In this document: positions 11,628 to 25,200 of the stretch, piece by piece | How the letters are laid out: each line of letters starts with the position of its first letter | Position numbering within the stretch: position 1 is the first letter of the stretch | Assembly (NCBI RefSeq): GCF_009389715.1 | Contig: NC_052393.1 | Coordinates: 620,001 to 684,000 of the forward strand | From: Phoenix dactylifera | Lineage: Eukaryota > Streptophyta > Magnoliopsida > Arecales > Arecaceae | Length of the DNA: 64,000 nucleotides | Direction: 5' to 3' | Notes under the pieces: generated by a model | Databases searched by the model: none | Seen by the model: the letters and a program-made list of their open reading frames with translations, nothing else | Told to the model about the DNA's origin: nothing | Program-made: the position numbers and the translations under genes

Positions 11628-11720
11628 ATTTGGAGCAATACCTAGGATTTGAATCCTGGACCTCTTGAAGGGCAAGTAGGTGCCAACCAACTTAGCTAAC
11701 AATTGTTGGCTAAGCTCAGC
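11628..11720 (-). mobile_element. tRNA-like SINE fragment
   Basis: Read on the minus strand, TAGCTAAGTTGGTTGGCAC resembles the tRNA A-box region and GGTCCAGGATTCAAATCC the B box, about 30 bp apart as in tRNA-derived SINE heads. It does not fold as an intact tRNA. A relative lies at 19,719-19,803. Confidence 0.55.
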
Positions 11721-12530
11721 TGTTAACTGCATTGCACAAAGTATATCAAAATGCAAAGAAGAGATATATAAAAAAATAATAAACCAATTTCTTTTTTTAT
11801 GACACCTATCAACATAAAGCCTGTTTGGAAAATCTAGCAGAATTGGGCTGGATTGCCCGTTGGATTATGGATTACACAACCTTTTTAAATAAAGCTCATA
11901 TCAACCCAATCCCTCTCCAGCCTGCAGTCCAATAGGCTCATAGATGGGATTTAGACCAAGACTAGGATGGGTCGTTCGAAAAAAGAGGTTGAGCAGGACC
12001 CAATTCCCCTAGAGTGGGTCCAATCCTACTGAATTTCCCAAATAGGCTCTTAGATGGAAAGTTTACCCGCTTGTTTGTGCGCTTGCATCAGGATTTTGAT
12101 TTTCACGGGACCTTATTGCTTGGAAAACGCTAGTTCATATATTCTTGCCTTAGCCATGCATCTAGTAAATGATGAAGTAACGAAATCTTTACGATGAAAA
12201 GACATGGACTTAGATTAATCTAAGACAAGGTTGCATGCTTCTATTATCAAAATCAACAAATACTAGTTCCAAAAATCAATCTTGACAATTGACATTAAAA
12301 CAACAGTAGGTCATCCAAAATGGTGGAAGCAATGATCGCAGTAAAACGCTTGCCAATATTAAAAAAAAAAAGACAGCAATTAAATAACAAAAGAAAGTAC
12401 AATAGAATAGAACATCAATAGAGAGGGGGTCATCAAATCTAATATACAATAGAACAAAGACTTAAATGCTTTCAAAGCTAAAAGTTGTTTTTTTTTTTTT
12501 TAATTCTTCTTTTAAATAAAATCAACTAAC

Positions 12531-12975
12531 CTTCTTGGTCCGGCATTTGCCTCAAAACCCTCTTCATCTCCTCAACCTCCCTTCCCGAGCCAAAGCATGG
12601 CAAGCCTGCAGTCGAGAAATCCTAGCGTCCCGAACTCTAGTGCTCGAAACCACATCCTGTGCATTAAGATCCCATCTTTCCCAGCGCCGCAAGCTTCCCG
12701 ACCATCCCGCATCCGATTCGATCGGCGGAACAGTGGCCCGGGCGCTCGTTCCGCTAGGATTGAAATGTCTCTCCCGGAATATGTCGACGAATCAAGAAGA
12801 TGCTCCTCCGCCGCGTCCGCAGCCGAGGAAAACGAGGGCTTGGGGGCTGGAGGCGGAAGAGGGACGAAAGGTCGGAGCTTCCATCGGAAGAGCATCAGAG
12901 AGACGGTTTCGAGGTGGAGAAGGGAGAACAAAACCCTAAACCCTTCTTTTGAGTTCACGAGAGCCAACGGTCTTG
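12531..12975 (-). other. GC-rich putative transcribed exon upstream of the microprotein gene
   Basis: A GC-rich island opening with a 'gggtttagggttttg' leader typical of plant 5' UTRs and ending at a splice donor (CAAGAAG|gttagt at 12,531). One frame starting MEAPTFRPSSASS is interrupted by a single TGA and then continues about 75 codons; another frame starting MLFRWKLRPF is open for 107 codons. The other strand is also open for 167 codons. It may be a 5' leader exon for the 55-aa gene, an independent gene or a damaged one. I cannot choose. Confidence 0.3.
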
Positions 12976-13169
12976 GCCCTGGCCCGCGGAAAACTATCGG
13001 GGTGGTAATTGGCCGGCCCAACCCCAACTCACATGGAGCCCAACTAGAACTAGGCCGGGCATGGGTTGCTTTAGGCACGGCCTGGGTGGATTTGCGTTAA
13101 AATCCCGACCCAACTCAAAACCGCATCGGATTCGGGGATATTGGGCAATCCAACCTAATCCGAACGCAC

Positions 13170-14110
13170 GAATTTTTTATTTATTTATTAACTTTTTTAT
13201 AAAGAGGAGGGAAAGCCATCCGACTTTTATTAAAAAAACAATTTATAAAACTAATTATAAAGAATTTGCAAGAAAAAAAATAAAAGAGCAATAAATTTTT
13301 TTTACAAAAGATAGGGATATGTAAATAGACCTATTAAACAATTCAATAAGCTGAATAATCTTCTAAGTAATTTGAAGAAGCTCTGTATCTTCAGTGTGCA
13401 ACTATATAAGCCTGAACGCAAGAATTTTATTTTATTTCTTTTTTATCATCAGATAAATTACGATTTGATTTTACTTCAACTCTTTTTTTTAATATGAATT
13501 CAATACTACCTGATCTGCCGTCAAATGTGAAATATTTCGTTTTTTTCTTTCATTACGTTTAAAAGTCTTGAGTGTCTTGCACCAAATTTACATTTTGACC
13601 TGAGGAATCCTACAACATCTTGAGAAATTCCAAATCTGTGGCTCCAATTAGAGGAGGATTCATATTTCTTCAGCTGTTTGGTCAACCTGCCTTCTCCTTC
13701 CGGATTTCTCCACTCTCCAACAAGGAACATCATCTACGCCATTTCCAGGAGTCAGTAGGATTTGTTACAGAAATTTCATCTGAAAACAACTGAATGAAAC
13801 GATCAGCTGTAGGATTCTCCTGGAGCAGAGCCATATTGTAGGTGACAACCGTCATACAGATAGAAGTGGTAGAGACCAAGGTCGAGTAATGCGAACAATG
13901 GAACTACGAGCCCCCCATTTTTTCTTTTTTCTCTTTTTTTTTTTTTCCTTATGAAGCGAGTCAAAGCCACCGGCCTTTATTATTTAAAGAAAAGTTTATA
14001 TAAACTATTTATAAAAAATTTACACAAAAAAAAACACAAAAGAGCAATAATTTTTTTTAAAATAAGTGACTTGCTAAACTATTTAACAAGCTGAACAATC
14101 TTATAAGTAA
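13170..14110. repeat. Pair of related AT-rich dispersed repeats
   Basis: 13,185-13,420 and 13,935-14,110 share the order: AAAGCCA..CC..CTTTTATT, poly-A/T runs, AAAGAGCAATAA, then CAATAAGCTGAATAATCTT or its variant and AAGTAATTTGAAGA. They look like two diverged copies of one element in direct orientation. No coding capacity seen. Confidence 0.5.
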
Positions 14111-14119
14111 TTTAAAGAG

Positions 14120-14382
14120 TCACTCTAAGACGTTACCCAAAATAACTAGGCATAATGTATTATTTGAATTTCTTGATCCTGTATAAGTACTCACTAAACA
14201 CGCACTTGCACAGATCATCGTCTCCTAGTCCACATTGGTTATGAAACGGATCTGGTCTGATACCATTTGTAACAACTCAAGACCTCACCCAAAATGGTTT
14301 GCTAGAATGTATTATTTGAATTTTTTGATTCTATATAAGTATCCAAAATCTATCCAACAAATAATCAATGTGAGACTAAACA
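14120..14382 (-). mobile_element. Possible TRIM-type miniature LTR retrotransposon
   Basis: A 115-bp LTR-like unit at 14,268-14,382 starts TGTAACAACTC and ends GAGACTAAACA. A diverged partner lies at 14,120-14,200. Between them is a short interior ending in TCTGATACCA at 14,256-14,265, the reverse complement of the usual tRNA-Met primer-binding start TGGTATCAGA, next to the right LTR. That layout is a minus-strand element without coding sequence. The left LTR border and a target duplication were not resolved. Confidence 0.4.
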
Positions 14383-16263
14383 TACTGTTGGATGGCATTA
14401 CTTCTTCGGAGAGATTTTTCCTCGGAAGCATCTCAATGAAAGCACCAATGTTGGGGGGTGGCTTGGGGCCGAAAGCCACCCTCCAACATTAGCATAAATC
14501 TATAAGAAATTATGATTGGTCTCCCCTAACTCTCCATCTTTTCCTCTCTTCTTTTTTCTTCTCTTTTCCTCACTTCTTGCTCTTTTCTTCTTTCTTCATT
14601 TTCACTAACTCTCCTTTCTAATCTTTCTAGGTGGGCATTTACACCGGCTAGGGTAATTGATATATTCTCAAGAGTTCGGTTTCGACTTTCAAGAGTTCAG
14701 TTTAGGTGTTGAGAACTCCCCTCTAAAGCCTCAAGCCGCGCATTTTCATCCCACATCATCACTTCAAACCTCCTTTGGCCGTCACCCAAGGGATGATCCG
14801 ACTCTCCTCTTTTTTATCAAAATTTTGGAATGAACACCACTCAATCTTCTCCAATTACAAGAGTTTACAAATTAGAAATCTCTCACCCCTGAAAGAGACG
14901 TCTTGATACTCTATTTGCTCTCTATCCGGGAGTTGGAAAAGAGCACGAGGTACTACCACTAGCCTTCCTCCTATGCCGTCTCTAATATACCCTACACCGA
15001 ATAGTTGGGTCAAATAGAGCCGGGTACTACCATTAGCCTTCTCATTGGTACCATTCCTATGATGAGTAATATAGAAGGATCAATCTGTTCCCTTCACAAA
15101 AACAAAGTGCACACTCCTCTTTTTGCAAATAAGAATGCAATGTTGCAGAAATTTAAGTACCCAATGCATGCATAATAAACTTCTAATGTACCCTTCCACA
15201 AGCTCAACAATTAATATGAAGGTATCAAGAAGCAAACCTCACTTCTAAGCATGCAATGTAATGTAAAACTCCTTATTCCAACCTAAATCTGAAATTTTTT
15301 TGGATTCAAAGGTGTTACTTTTTGGAGAGACCTTCCTTCGAAAGTCTCTCAATAAAAGCACTATTGTTGGAAGGCGTTATCTCTTTGGAGAAACTTTTTC
15401 TCGGAAGTATCCTCATGAAAGTACCAATGTTGGGGGCTGGCTTGGGGCCGGAAGCCACCCCCCCCCCCCCCCCCCCCCCCCCCCCAAAACATTCGCTCGC
15501 ACAGTTCTCACACAATCTTCAGTGTGCCACTACATAAGCTCTGATTTCCGTAGATGGGGATCTCCATCCTCGCCATCGCTGGCCACACCCCTGCTCACCC
15601 AAGGTCCAGTTGTAGCGGCCTCTGGATACAGAGCATCTAAAATCTTCTCGGCAGAATCCGCCGCGGCCTATTTTCTAGGTCTCTCTCGAGCTGTTCACCG
15701 ACCGGTGACAGCCCAAGCTCCTGAACTTGGATGAGGCATCGCGGCCACCTCCCACCAGGCGGCTGGCGAGGTGCACTTCCTCACTCGTCTCTTTCATGCG
15801 GCCAAGGTGCGATGTTTGAAATAACGATTTTTATAACGTTACAAAAATTTTGAGGATCCATCATTGCATCATATATAATTATAATGAGAAATTAAATAAA
15901 AATGATCTTTTCATCTAAAAGAACTAAATAATGATCATCATCAAATTCTAATGATCTTTAACTTATCTTTAATTCTAAAATTTACAGTTCCTAGCATTTT
16001 GATTTAAATAAAAAAGGATGTCCAATGAGAGATGTTATCAAAACAACCCTAACTGGTTCTCTATCAAGTCGACGTGTATCACTCATTCAATTCACACAAG
16101 TGCTATGGAAAAGAATTATAGTTTGTATATATTCTGATGGTGTTTTTTCCTCTGATATGTTCAATAATTTAGTTGTTCATAACACAAACTCTCATGATGA
16201 ATATACAAATGGAAAATCAAACAGCTCTCTTACGATGAATATGCAACATTTATGGCCATATCA
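14383..16263. other. Intergenic sequence with two related hairpin-ended repeats
   Basis: 14,395-14,490 and 15,310-15,480 share a CTTTGGAGAGA..TTCTCGGAAG..CAATGAAAGCACCAATGTTGGGGG-like stretch, each ending in an inverted pair around GTGGCTTGGGGCCGAAAGCCAC. The second copy ends in 28 consecutive C residues (15,458-15,485). No gene recognised. Confidence 0.55.
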
Positions 16264-19200
16264 TCAAATGGTGCTCCATTTAATCTCAATGTCTATGATT
16301 CCATTCCTCGAATTTATCAAATGATATCTTTCGTTTATGCGGCCGTTGTTGACAACATCTGAAAGATTGATATCTACGTGCCCCATTGATTCCTATGGCA
16401 TTAAAAAAGAGGTGAAATTAGAAGGGAATAACATAAAGGAAAAATAAAAACAAAGAGGACTGTCGGGATTTTCCTAACCTTTCCATGAAAGCTGAAACCT
16501 CTTCGTTTGCTCATCACTTCTATGTGAATTTTCTCATCTATAGGGGCTTCCTCTAACATGAACTGGAATTCTTCACTCCATCTGGGATCCCTGCTTTTCT
16601 TAATCATCTGAATATAGATCGACACGGAAGAAATATTGAGATGCTTATCAACATAAAAACTGACAATAGGGGTAACAAGGGTACTTGCTGTTGTAAAACA
16701 TGCGATTTCTAAATTATGAAATAAAGGGGAACAAATGGATCATTCACTTTTACATCAAAAAATGACCTTTCACCTCCTTTTCGAAACAAAAAGCTTCACA
16801 TAAGTTACAAATTTGACATGCCTTGTGATCATAATATACACCAGGTATAAAAAGATAGAAACAATGCTCAATCAATGACAAAAACAAGACACAATGATGT
16901 CCTATGTGAAATGGAGTCATTTTGATCAGATTTGAATCAAGCATAAAGAATAACTGACAGGGGAGAAGGGGAAAAGTTTAAGAGCACAGGAGTTCCAAAT
17001 AATAGGCTTCTCCAAACCAATGACAGAAGATGAATCATCTTAGCAGGCTCGAATAAAAGTGGAAGATAGCATCAGATTTGGTAGCATCAAACTAGTTGGA
17101 ACAAACAAGATAAAAAGATTCCACATGAGAATTAAATTGAACTTTGTGGAAAGGATAGTGAAAAAAGGAAGGTCATGTCAGGAAGTACTTGTTTACTTAA
17201 AAAGAAACAAATTAGAAAACAGATATCCAAACAGTCATAGCACCAAAAAAATGTAGACAGCTCTTGCATAACTAATATTAAATACTAATGATACCATTTG
17301 ACAAAATGTCAAGCCACAAAATGCTGGCATTAAACTCAAATGCGGATAGAGGATTAAAATGGAAGATGCGTTACAACCAGAAAATAAAGCAAAGGATGAG
17401 GGAAAACATTTTTTTTTAAAACAAAAAGGAGTGTTAATTTGATACACAAGATTTAGACATCCAAGAAGAAAAGGGGTTAGAGGTTAGAGGTCCACTGTTA
17501 AAACAGCAGGGACACAAGCATGAACATGCATGCGTGCACAAAAGAAAAGAAAAGAAAAGAAAAGAAAAGGTCTGGTGGTTGGAGATCCGCTGAGAATAAT
17601 AGTGACATGCTCATACAATACATACACAAAAGTAAGCAGGAGTTCAAGGTTCACTAATACAACAGTGCATGCACACATGCACGCACAAGAAAAATCCTGT
17701 ATTTCCTTTTTTGTGTGTTTTTAGGCGGTTGGGGGATGGGGGATACACATCCACTTATAGAACAATAGTTATACACATCAAATGAGAATGATCACACATG
17801 CATGTATGCAAGAAGGGGTTGAAGAACCACTAAAAAAGCAGTAATGATATATATCAAGAGGCACACATTGCCAGCACAGCAAAAGACATAACCAGTCATC
17901 AATTAGCTTACTTATGGCAAATAGACAGATGAACTGCAAGATAAAATGTTGGAAAAGGATTGTAAAGTAGAAAGATCTCACTCAATATGTGTTAAACACC
18001 TCAATGGAGATGTATTAAGTCAGAGAGTGACAGCCAAGGACACACATGCAACCAAGAAAACAGCAATAAATTATAGTCGCCAACATTAAGAATGATAGCT
18101 CAATAAGTGATTTAAACTCACCTTAGTTTTCTTCTTTTCTCCTCTGAAAAGGATCAGTGCATAAGGGTTATTGTGATGCTTTCCTTCTACATTTTCGGCA
18201 CTTTCAATGGTTACCAACAAAACCCCACCATCAGACGATACATCATGGGAAGCCCTGCTGATGCTACTATGCTTAACATCTCCATCTAAAGTACCACTTA
18301 ACCTGCCATTTTCTTCTTTAAAAAGATCAAATGTCAACTCCACTACAAGCTTTCCTCTGTTTCTTTTATTTTGTAGATCATTGGGGTTCAAGTTCTTGAG
18401 AAGATCAACCGTGAACGTCTTTGTCTCATGAGGAGTAAGCAAGCGAAGGGGAATTACTTGCATGCCCAGCTTATCATGCATTTTAACCTATCATACAAAT
18501 GACTGCAACTTTAGATATGACATCCAGTCATTCACAAGAATAAAAAATGAAAAACATGTATGAATTAACATATGCAGGGAGCTAAACCTTTTCCCAGTCA
18601 TAGACATGCAGCTCAAGAACTTGAGTCTCAGGGTCTTTCACTATAAGCTTGAACTGTTCATTCCATTCAGGATTCAGATTACTCATCTTTATCGAGGTTT
18701 TCTTCGATGGTAGTCTCTCCCCACTCAGTCTGAGCTTAACATATGGATCAGATTTACCAAGGAAATCCATTTTGCGTAGATTAAGTGCACGAACAACCTT
18801 CACATGTAATATACCAACAGGCTTCTTTGTGGCTCCACTATAAAAAGGAGATATCAAAACTTCAGACTATCCGATCAATAATAATTATGTAACAGTTTCT
18901 CTAGGAAGCATACTGTGGAAATCAATCAACAAATTGGAATGCAATTATTTATTAGGCTATTTCAAAACATTCAAGATTTAACATCATAAATTAACTAGGC
19001 AAGTCAGTGCGACATCTCAAGGTGAGTCTGCCAGAAACCAGTTTTTTTCCACACTGCAAGCATCAAAAAACCTGTTTTGTATAGGTGACCTTTAGATATT
19101 TACTTCTTTCTTGATTTTTGACATTCCATTTCTAATGATATTTGTATAAGAAAGTGTTGTCATAATCCCAGAACAATAGAAAAATTGGAAGAACTAAAAC

Positions 19201-22200
19201 TGATCATTAAAACATAAAAGATAATCATGAAGAATTGTTGCACTTGAGCTCACCTAGCACCATCTAGAATTGGTACTTCTAGAACTTTGGGCCAATGGTA
19301 GAGATTTGAAATTTGTGTTGCAACTGTTTCCTGTAAATGGCAGACAAGAATCATAGAAGAGCAGTTAGTTCTACTTTTATAAAGTCTTTGTTCTACATGC
19401 TAATACATGATTTTAGAGTAAACTTTCATTTTCATTAAATTACAGAAGAAAAGTAAGCAACCACACCAAATTCTCTCTTCAATTCCTTATTGGAGTGCAT
19501 TTGTATCCATGTGCACATGTATGTATCTTCATGCGTAGAGAAGAGAATATCTAACATAGTTATCCTATAACGACTTATAGGAAATCCAAATCAATGGCAC
19601 ACCATTTATCATGATCCGCAAGACCCTAAATACCTAACAAAAAATTCAAATGCTTTGAAAAACTATATATATGCATCATGTGATTAGTAAACCAACAGTT
19701 CTCTTTTTTGAGAAACATGGAGGGAATGCTACCACCAGGCTTTGAACACTGGACCTCTTTCCAAGTGATAGGGATGCTAACCAGCTGAACTAGCAAATTT
19801 TCATTAACAAACGGTTATCTTAGTCTATGATTTGAGGATATCCCGATCAATCTTTATCTATGATTTGGGGTTATCCTAAACCACAAGAATTTTAGCCTAT
19901 ATTTGAAGGTGCTATGAAACAAACTGAGTAAATCATCCATGCATTGTGGCATAGGGAAAAACTACTTAGCTACATTTTCAAAACATTAAATCTATTACCA
20001 CATGAGCATATGTATGTGTATTTATCTAGATATACGTATATTTATCAAGAGATAACCTTACAGATTTAAAAAACATCCTAAATAAATCTACGAGGAAAGA
20101 ACTCATAGCAAGGTTTGCTGAACCAGTACCGGAGGGCGTACCGGCGACTAGTTCGGCATAGTATGGGTCCGTACCATATTGTTCCAAGATGTTTTGGACC
20201 TTTTTTATATTTTCATATTTTGAATTGAAGTTGGCATATGGTTTGTTGAGTTCACAAATGAAAGTCAGCAAATGGTTTGCTAACTTCAATTCGAGATTTG
20301 AACATAAAAAGGAGTTCGAAATAGAGGACCGCAATTGCGATCCTCTGCTTCGTTCCCTTTCTCCCCTATTCCACATACAAAGATTCATTCCTTTTCTCCC
20401 CTATTCCACATACAAAGATTCATTCCCTTTCTCTCCTGTTCCGAAGCGAAGACAATAGGGACCGGTCTAGAACAAAGATGGTAGTGTCAAGGAAACCCCA
20501 CTGGGAAGAGGGAGGAAGAGAGAGGGGGAGAGAGAGAGGGGGGGAAGAGAGAGGGAGGGAGAGATAAGGGGCTTAACTGGGGCAATCCGTATTGTTGTTG
20601 GTCGGCGAGGGGAAGACAAGCACGAGAGGATGCCAGAGATAAAGAAACTAAGCGAACAAAAGTGGAAACCCTTGAACTGCCTTTTATATCGTTTCGATGT
20701 GGCAAAATTAAGGACCAGTTTGGTTCGGTATGCCCCAAACCACTTGATTCGGGATGGTTCGGTGAACCTTGACTCATAGTAACGATGGAGTTAGGGAATG
20801 TGGTGGCAACAAGCTTGGTCAAAGCCTTGTTGACATGGTTTACTCCTTAGTTAGGAGGTGGAGATGGCACTGGAGGAAAGAAGTGGTAAGATGTGGCCAT
20901 AGTGGAGCTACTGGTGAAGAGAATGGAGGGTGTTGCTGATGAGACAGTAGAATGTCAAGGGATATGCTGACTTGGCCAAGCTTGAAGATTAGACATTTGA
21001 TAGAGCATAAAGAGAAGGGTAAGGTCGAAGTCAAAAAGCTGAGCAACACTAATTTACTCATGCATTAAAAGGACTTTAAGAGCTACTAGAGGAAGCCGAG
21101 GGATAAGGTCTAGCCTATGTCATAGCATGTGGATCAAGCCAAAGCGTAAGCGAGGGGAATGAGGGCAGTGAATAACACGGATTTAGAAGAGAATGAGTGT
21201 GTGGAGAGAAATAAGCATGATGGATTTGGAATGGGAGATGGTAAGATGGGTTTAGGCCCTTTTTTTGTCAGGATTGATAAGAGTAGTGGGGAGGGGAGGT
21301 TGGACCACAATTATGTAATTATATGCATTGTAAAGATAAAACATTAAAATATACTGCTCACATGCCACATGCATGACATAAAATAATTTAGTAATTGCAT
21401 ATTTTCAATTACTATAAATCCATAAGATCTTTTGCTTGCATGATTGGCATAAACTAAGATTGAGCTAAATTGTTTCTCTGTGCACTTGACTCCTTGTATA
21501 TTTTGTATCATTTGATCTTGCATATCTTTATTCATAAGAAATATTAATATTAGAACAGGTTTACATGTTTGCGATTTCCACGCTTAAGATACACTAAACT
21601 GTAAGTAATTCCTACAAGTCTTAATGTTAGAATCTTAAACCAAACAAATAGTGATCCAGGAGGATCACCAAAACCATGGTTCATATAAGTCCCACATAGG
21701 GCAAGTACCAAAAAAACAAAATCTGGTGCAGCATTTACTAATCCACCCTTTAATCATTCAATGTAATATCCAGAAGCAATAATTCCCCACCTGATGCCTG
21801 ACTTCAGCGTTTAAGGGGTCAAAACAACATGTTGACAAGCACTATAGTGGGTCAACCTGGTGAACAGCTGTTATGGTCATTGTCACTTACTATATATGCT
21901 AAGTTCAATTGGAACATAACTTCTAATCTGAAAAAAATTCAACTAGAGATACACTACAGTTAGGATTCCCCTCTCCCCTTCCATCAAAAAAGAAAGAAAA
22001 GAAAAACAAAATGGATAAATTTAATTGTTTATAATAAATCTGAGTTACTATTCATAAGTAGACACTACCTCCTCCTCTGACTAGTATAAAAGAAGGGCAC
22101 TGTGATGCTTTGCTAGCCTCTTAAGGAGAGGTTTCATGACCTAAGAGGTGACTATCCTGCTTGCAATTTTCCACAAATATTTCTTGATTCTCCTATCCTT

Positions 22201-25200
22201 TTCTTTCGACTTATTAGAAATTCAAGTAAAGCTGACTGGAGAAAAAATTTGATCATCATCTATATTTAAAAGAAAGAGCGTTCATAAAAGGAAAAAAGAA
22301 AACCTCTAGAATCTCTAATAATGTTTAAAGTTACAAATGCATTGTCATGGTGTATTTTGCTAATTTATTTGCAGACAGTTCACCAAATGTACTCCACTAA
22401 ATTCCATAACCAGTTATCATCTTCAAACTTAATTCTAACCCAAACAGATAGAAGTTAAGACCTGAATAAACCGATACAGGCCGGGTATTGCCATGATATC
22501 TCCACCCAGCAACTTAAGTCCAAAGTCCACACGTGGCTGCAATAAGATTGAAGAAGAAGATCAGTAGCTTTGCTGTGAAATATCATCTAACAATACGTAC
22601 ATACGTGCGCACATACACGCACATACACGCACATGCACGCATGCAGGCACGCGCAACATGCGTACCCACACAAGGACACACACACATTCAATTACCTTTT
22701 CCATTAAAGACACACTCAAATTTGCAAAGCATGGAAAGCTTGGCACAAGTGGCTTTAGAGTAATCCGTGGTACCAAAAATATTTGTAATTGCAGCAGCTG
22801 TGAACACCAAAAATGTCTTATTAGTTGCATATGTTGCATATTGTTTTATCCCCTGGTATGACTTGGAACATATCTGACCTGCACTGTTACTCTGAAAGAC
22901 AAAAGCTTAAGGATTACAGATATGTTGGCATTGCCAGCCCAACGCACCCCAGGCTCAATAGCTAATTGTTTCTCTTGAGTTTCATAAACTTTAACACCTG
23001 TTAGATCGGAAAGATGAACAAGATAAGCAAGAGAAAGAATGAAGTTTACTAACATCAAATCTTAATACCCTAAGAGAGTGAGTATCAAAGGACAAACAAA
23101 CAACCAAGAAAAACCTAAAAGAACATTTTAAACCAGCTCACCATGTTAATATAAATAATTTTGTTGAGTTTTAGTTAACTTTTGAAAATTGAACTGACAT
23201 TCATTTCTTATGTAAATGAAAATGAAGTCAAGAAAATTGAAAGATACTCAATGGATCATATCCATATCCAGGTTATCTTGTAGCAAAAGAAATGAAGAGA
23301 CTACTGAAGGCATATCCAGTCAAATTAAAATAAGGTTGATGAAGCGGAAAGGTGCTCCAAAGCTGTTAAGAGATCAACACATGGTCAAAATGTTTGATGA
23401 AGAGTCTAAGTTTCTCAAAAAAAAAATGGGGGTAAAAAAACATCACATGGTCAAAATGTTTAGCAATAAAAAGGGTAGACAAATGATATAAGCTCGCGTG
23501 TGTGATGCAAGACCACTAAGGGGTGGATGCAGAATAATAGTGGACCATAAGGGTGGATGCAAAATAAGAGCGGACCTAAAGACCTAGAGCAAGAAAGATA
23601 TTATGTCAAAAACTCCCTCTCCTGTCCTATTGTATAAAACAAAAAAGAATGAGAAAAACTCAATGTTTAATTTCATAATGAAGCTCAGAAAAATTATGTT
23701 ATAAAATGTATAGAACAGCAACTCTACTAGAAAATGGCCAGATCATCTGTTTTAAGACATCTGAAGAACTTTCTTCAAAAGGCAAGGAGGGTTCAAAGAA
23801 CCCAAAGCCCCCGCCGCCGCCCCCCCCCACCACCACCCCTCATTTATTATAAATAAAAGGCTTATTTAAAAACCTTCAGATTGCAGAAATTGTTCTAGTG
23901 CAGAAAACAATTTAAGGAATGCAACAATAATAATATATTTGGAAATTATGACACAAATATAGCAGAAGTTTGCCTGCAATAAATCACATCATCAAAATTT
24001 CTTATAAAAGAAAAGAAAAGAAAAAACTATGTCTATTTTATGAGCAGATTTTAAGCAGATGCCATAAAGAATTTACCGCACTTTACATGGAGAACTGCAC
24101 TTAGATTACCTCATAGTTTTAAATATTTCTCAGTTACATGTCATGAATGATCATGTGCTTAGATGATATGACACATCAGTCAAGTTCATCTCCTACTTCA
24201 ATCCAAGACTCATGCAATCATATTCAAAATATTAAAAAAGATTTATTCACCAAAGTGAAATTGCCAGAGTTTTTTCCTATGCTGCATTCTGAAAGGTTTT
24301 TACTTAATGCTAGTGCTTAGAGGAAGAGAAAAGAAACGCACCATGAACTGTAGGTGGAAGAGTACCAAGAGTTAGATGGTCAAATTCAATTGATTCTATG
24401 CAATATTTCCCAATATATTGATCAAATATTGGCTTTGTTGTGCTTCTTATTGTACTGCATATTGCCTGTGTTCATTCATACAATTTTAAGACAATGAGCA
24501 CCAAGTGAAGTCATTATCAAATACCTGCAGAAATACCTATTCTAAGAAAAACAACAAAAAATTCAACTCTACTGAATGAAACATATAAAAGTTGAAGAAC
24601 CTTATCTAGGTACGGCCATATATCAAACATAAATTGATTCATCCAGTCAACCTGCAAAAGAAAAGGGGAAGAACTCTTAACAAAATATACACATTTACTA
24701 AGGCAGAGCAATGAAATTGCTAGGACACAATTGTTATGATGCATATATGTGTGCTCCATGTGATGACTTAGTGTACAATTTTCTTTTGTAAATTCAGTAT
24801 TATACTTAAAACTTTGATCACATCAAACATCCTAAGTAGAATTTAGTGCATGTCATTATGCTTCCCATCCTTTGGTTTTTCTAAGATGTCTTGGTATGAC
24901 AGTTACCTAGAAAATCATCTTTATGTCCACTTGGCATCAACACTAATTGGAGATCATCAATCCAACTTGGACTGCTAACATTAGCTGCCATGTTGCTAAT
25001 ATCAGTAATTGCACCATCTCCAAAACTTAGTTAGAAGTCAAAATCCTTATAGGACCTTAGTTCTTTGGTCCAGGAACTTCACTGTGGTGCTTATAGCCAA
25101 CCAATTGGATGATTGGAACATGGGCACCAAAGCCGTACTTTTGCCAACAAACTATAAGTTGCCATGGCAATTGGAGAGATTGTTCAAGCTAGATCTCCCT

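Noticed and set aside
12597..13100. 167-codon plus-strand open frame
   Set aside because: The region is GC-rich and open on both strands. Leader-like sequence and a splice donor favour the minus strand, and no domain was recognised.
11628..19803. Possible tRNA genes at 11.63 and 19.72 kb
   Set aside because: A- and B-box-like sequences are present, but acceptor and anticodon stems do not pair. SINE heads are the better reading.
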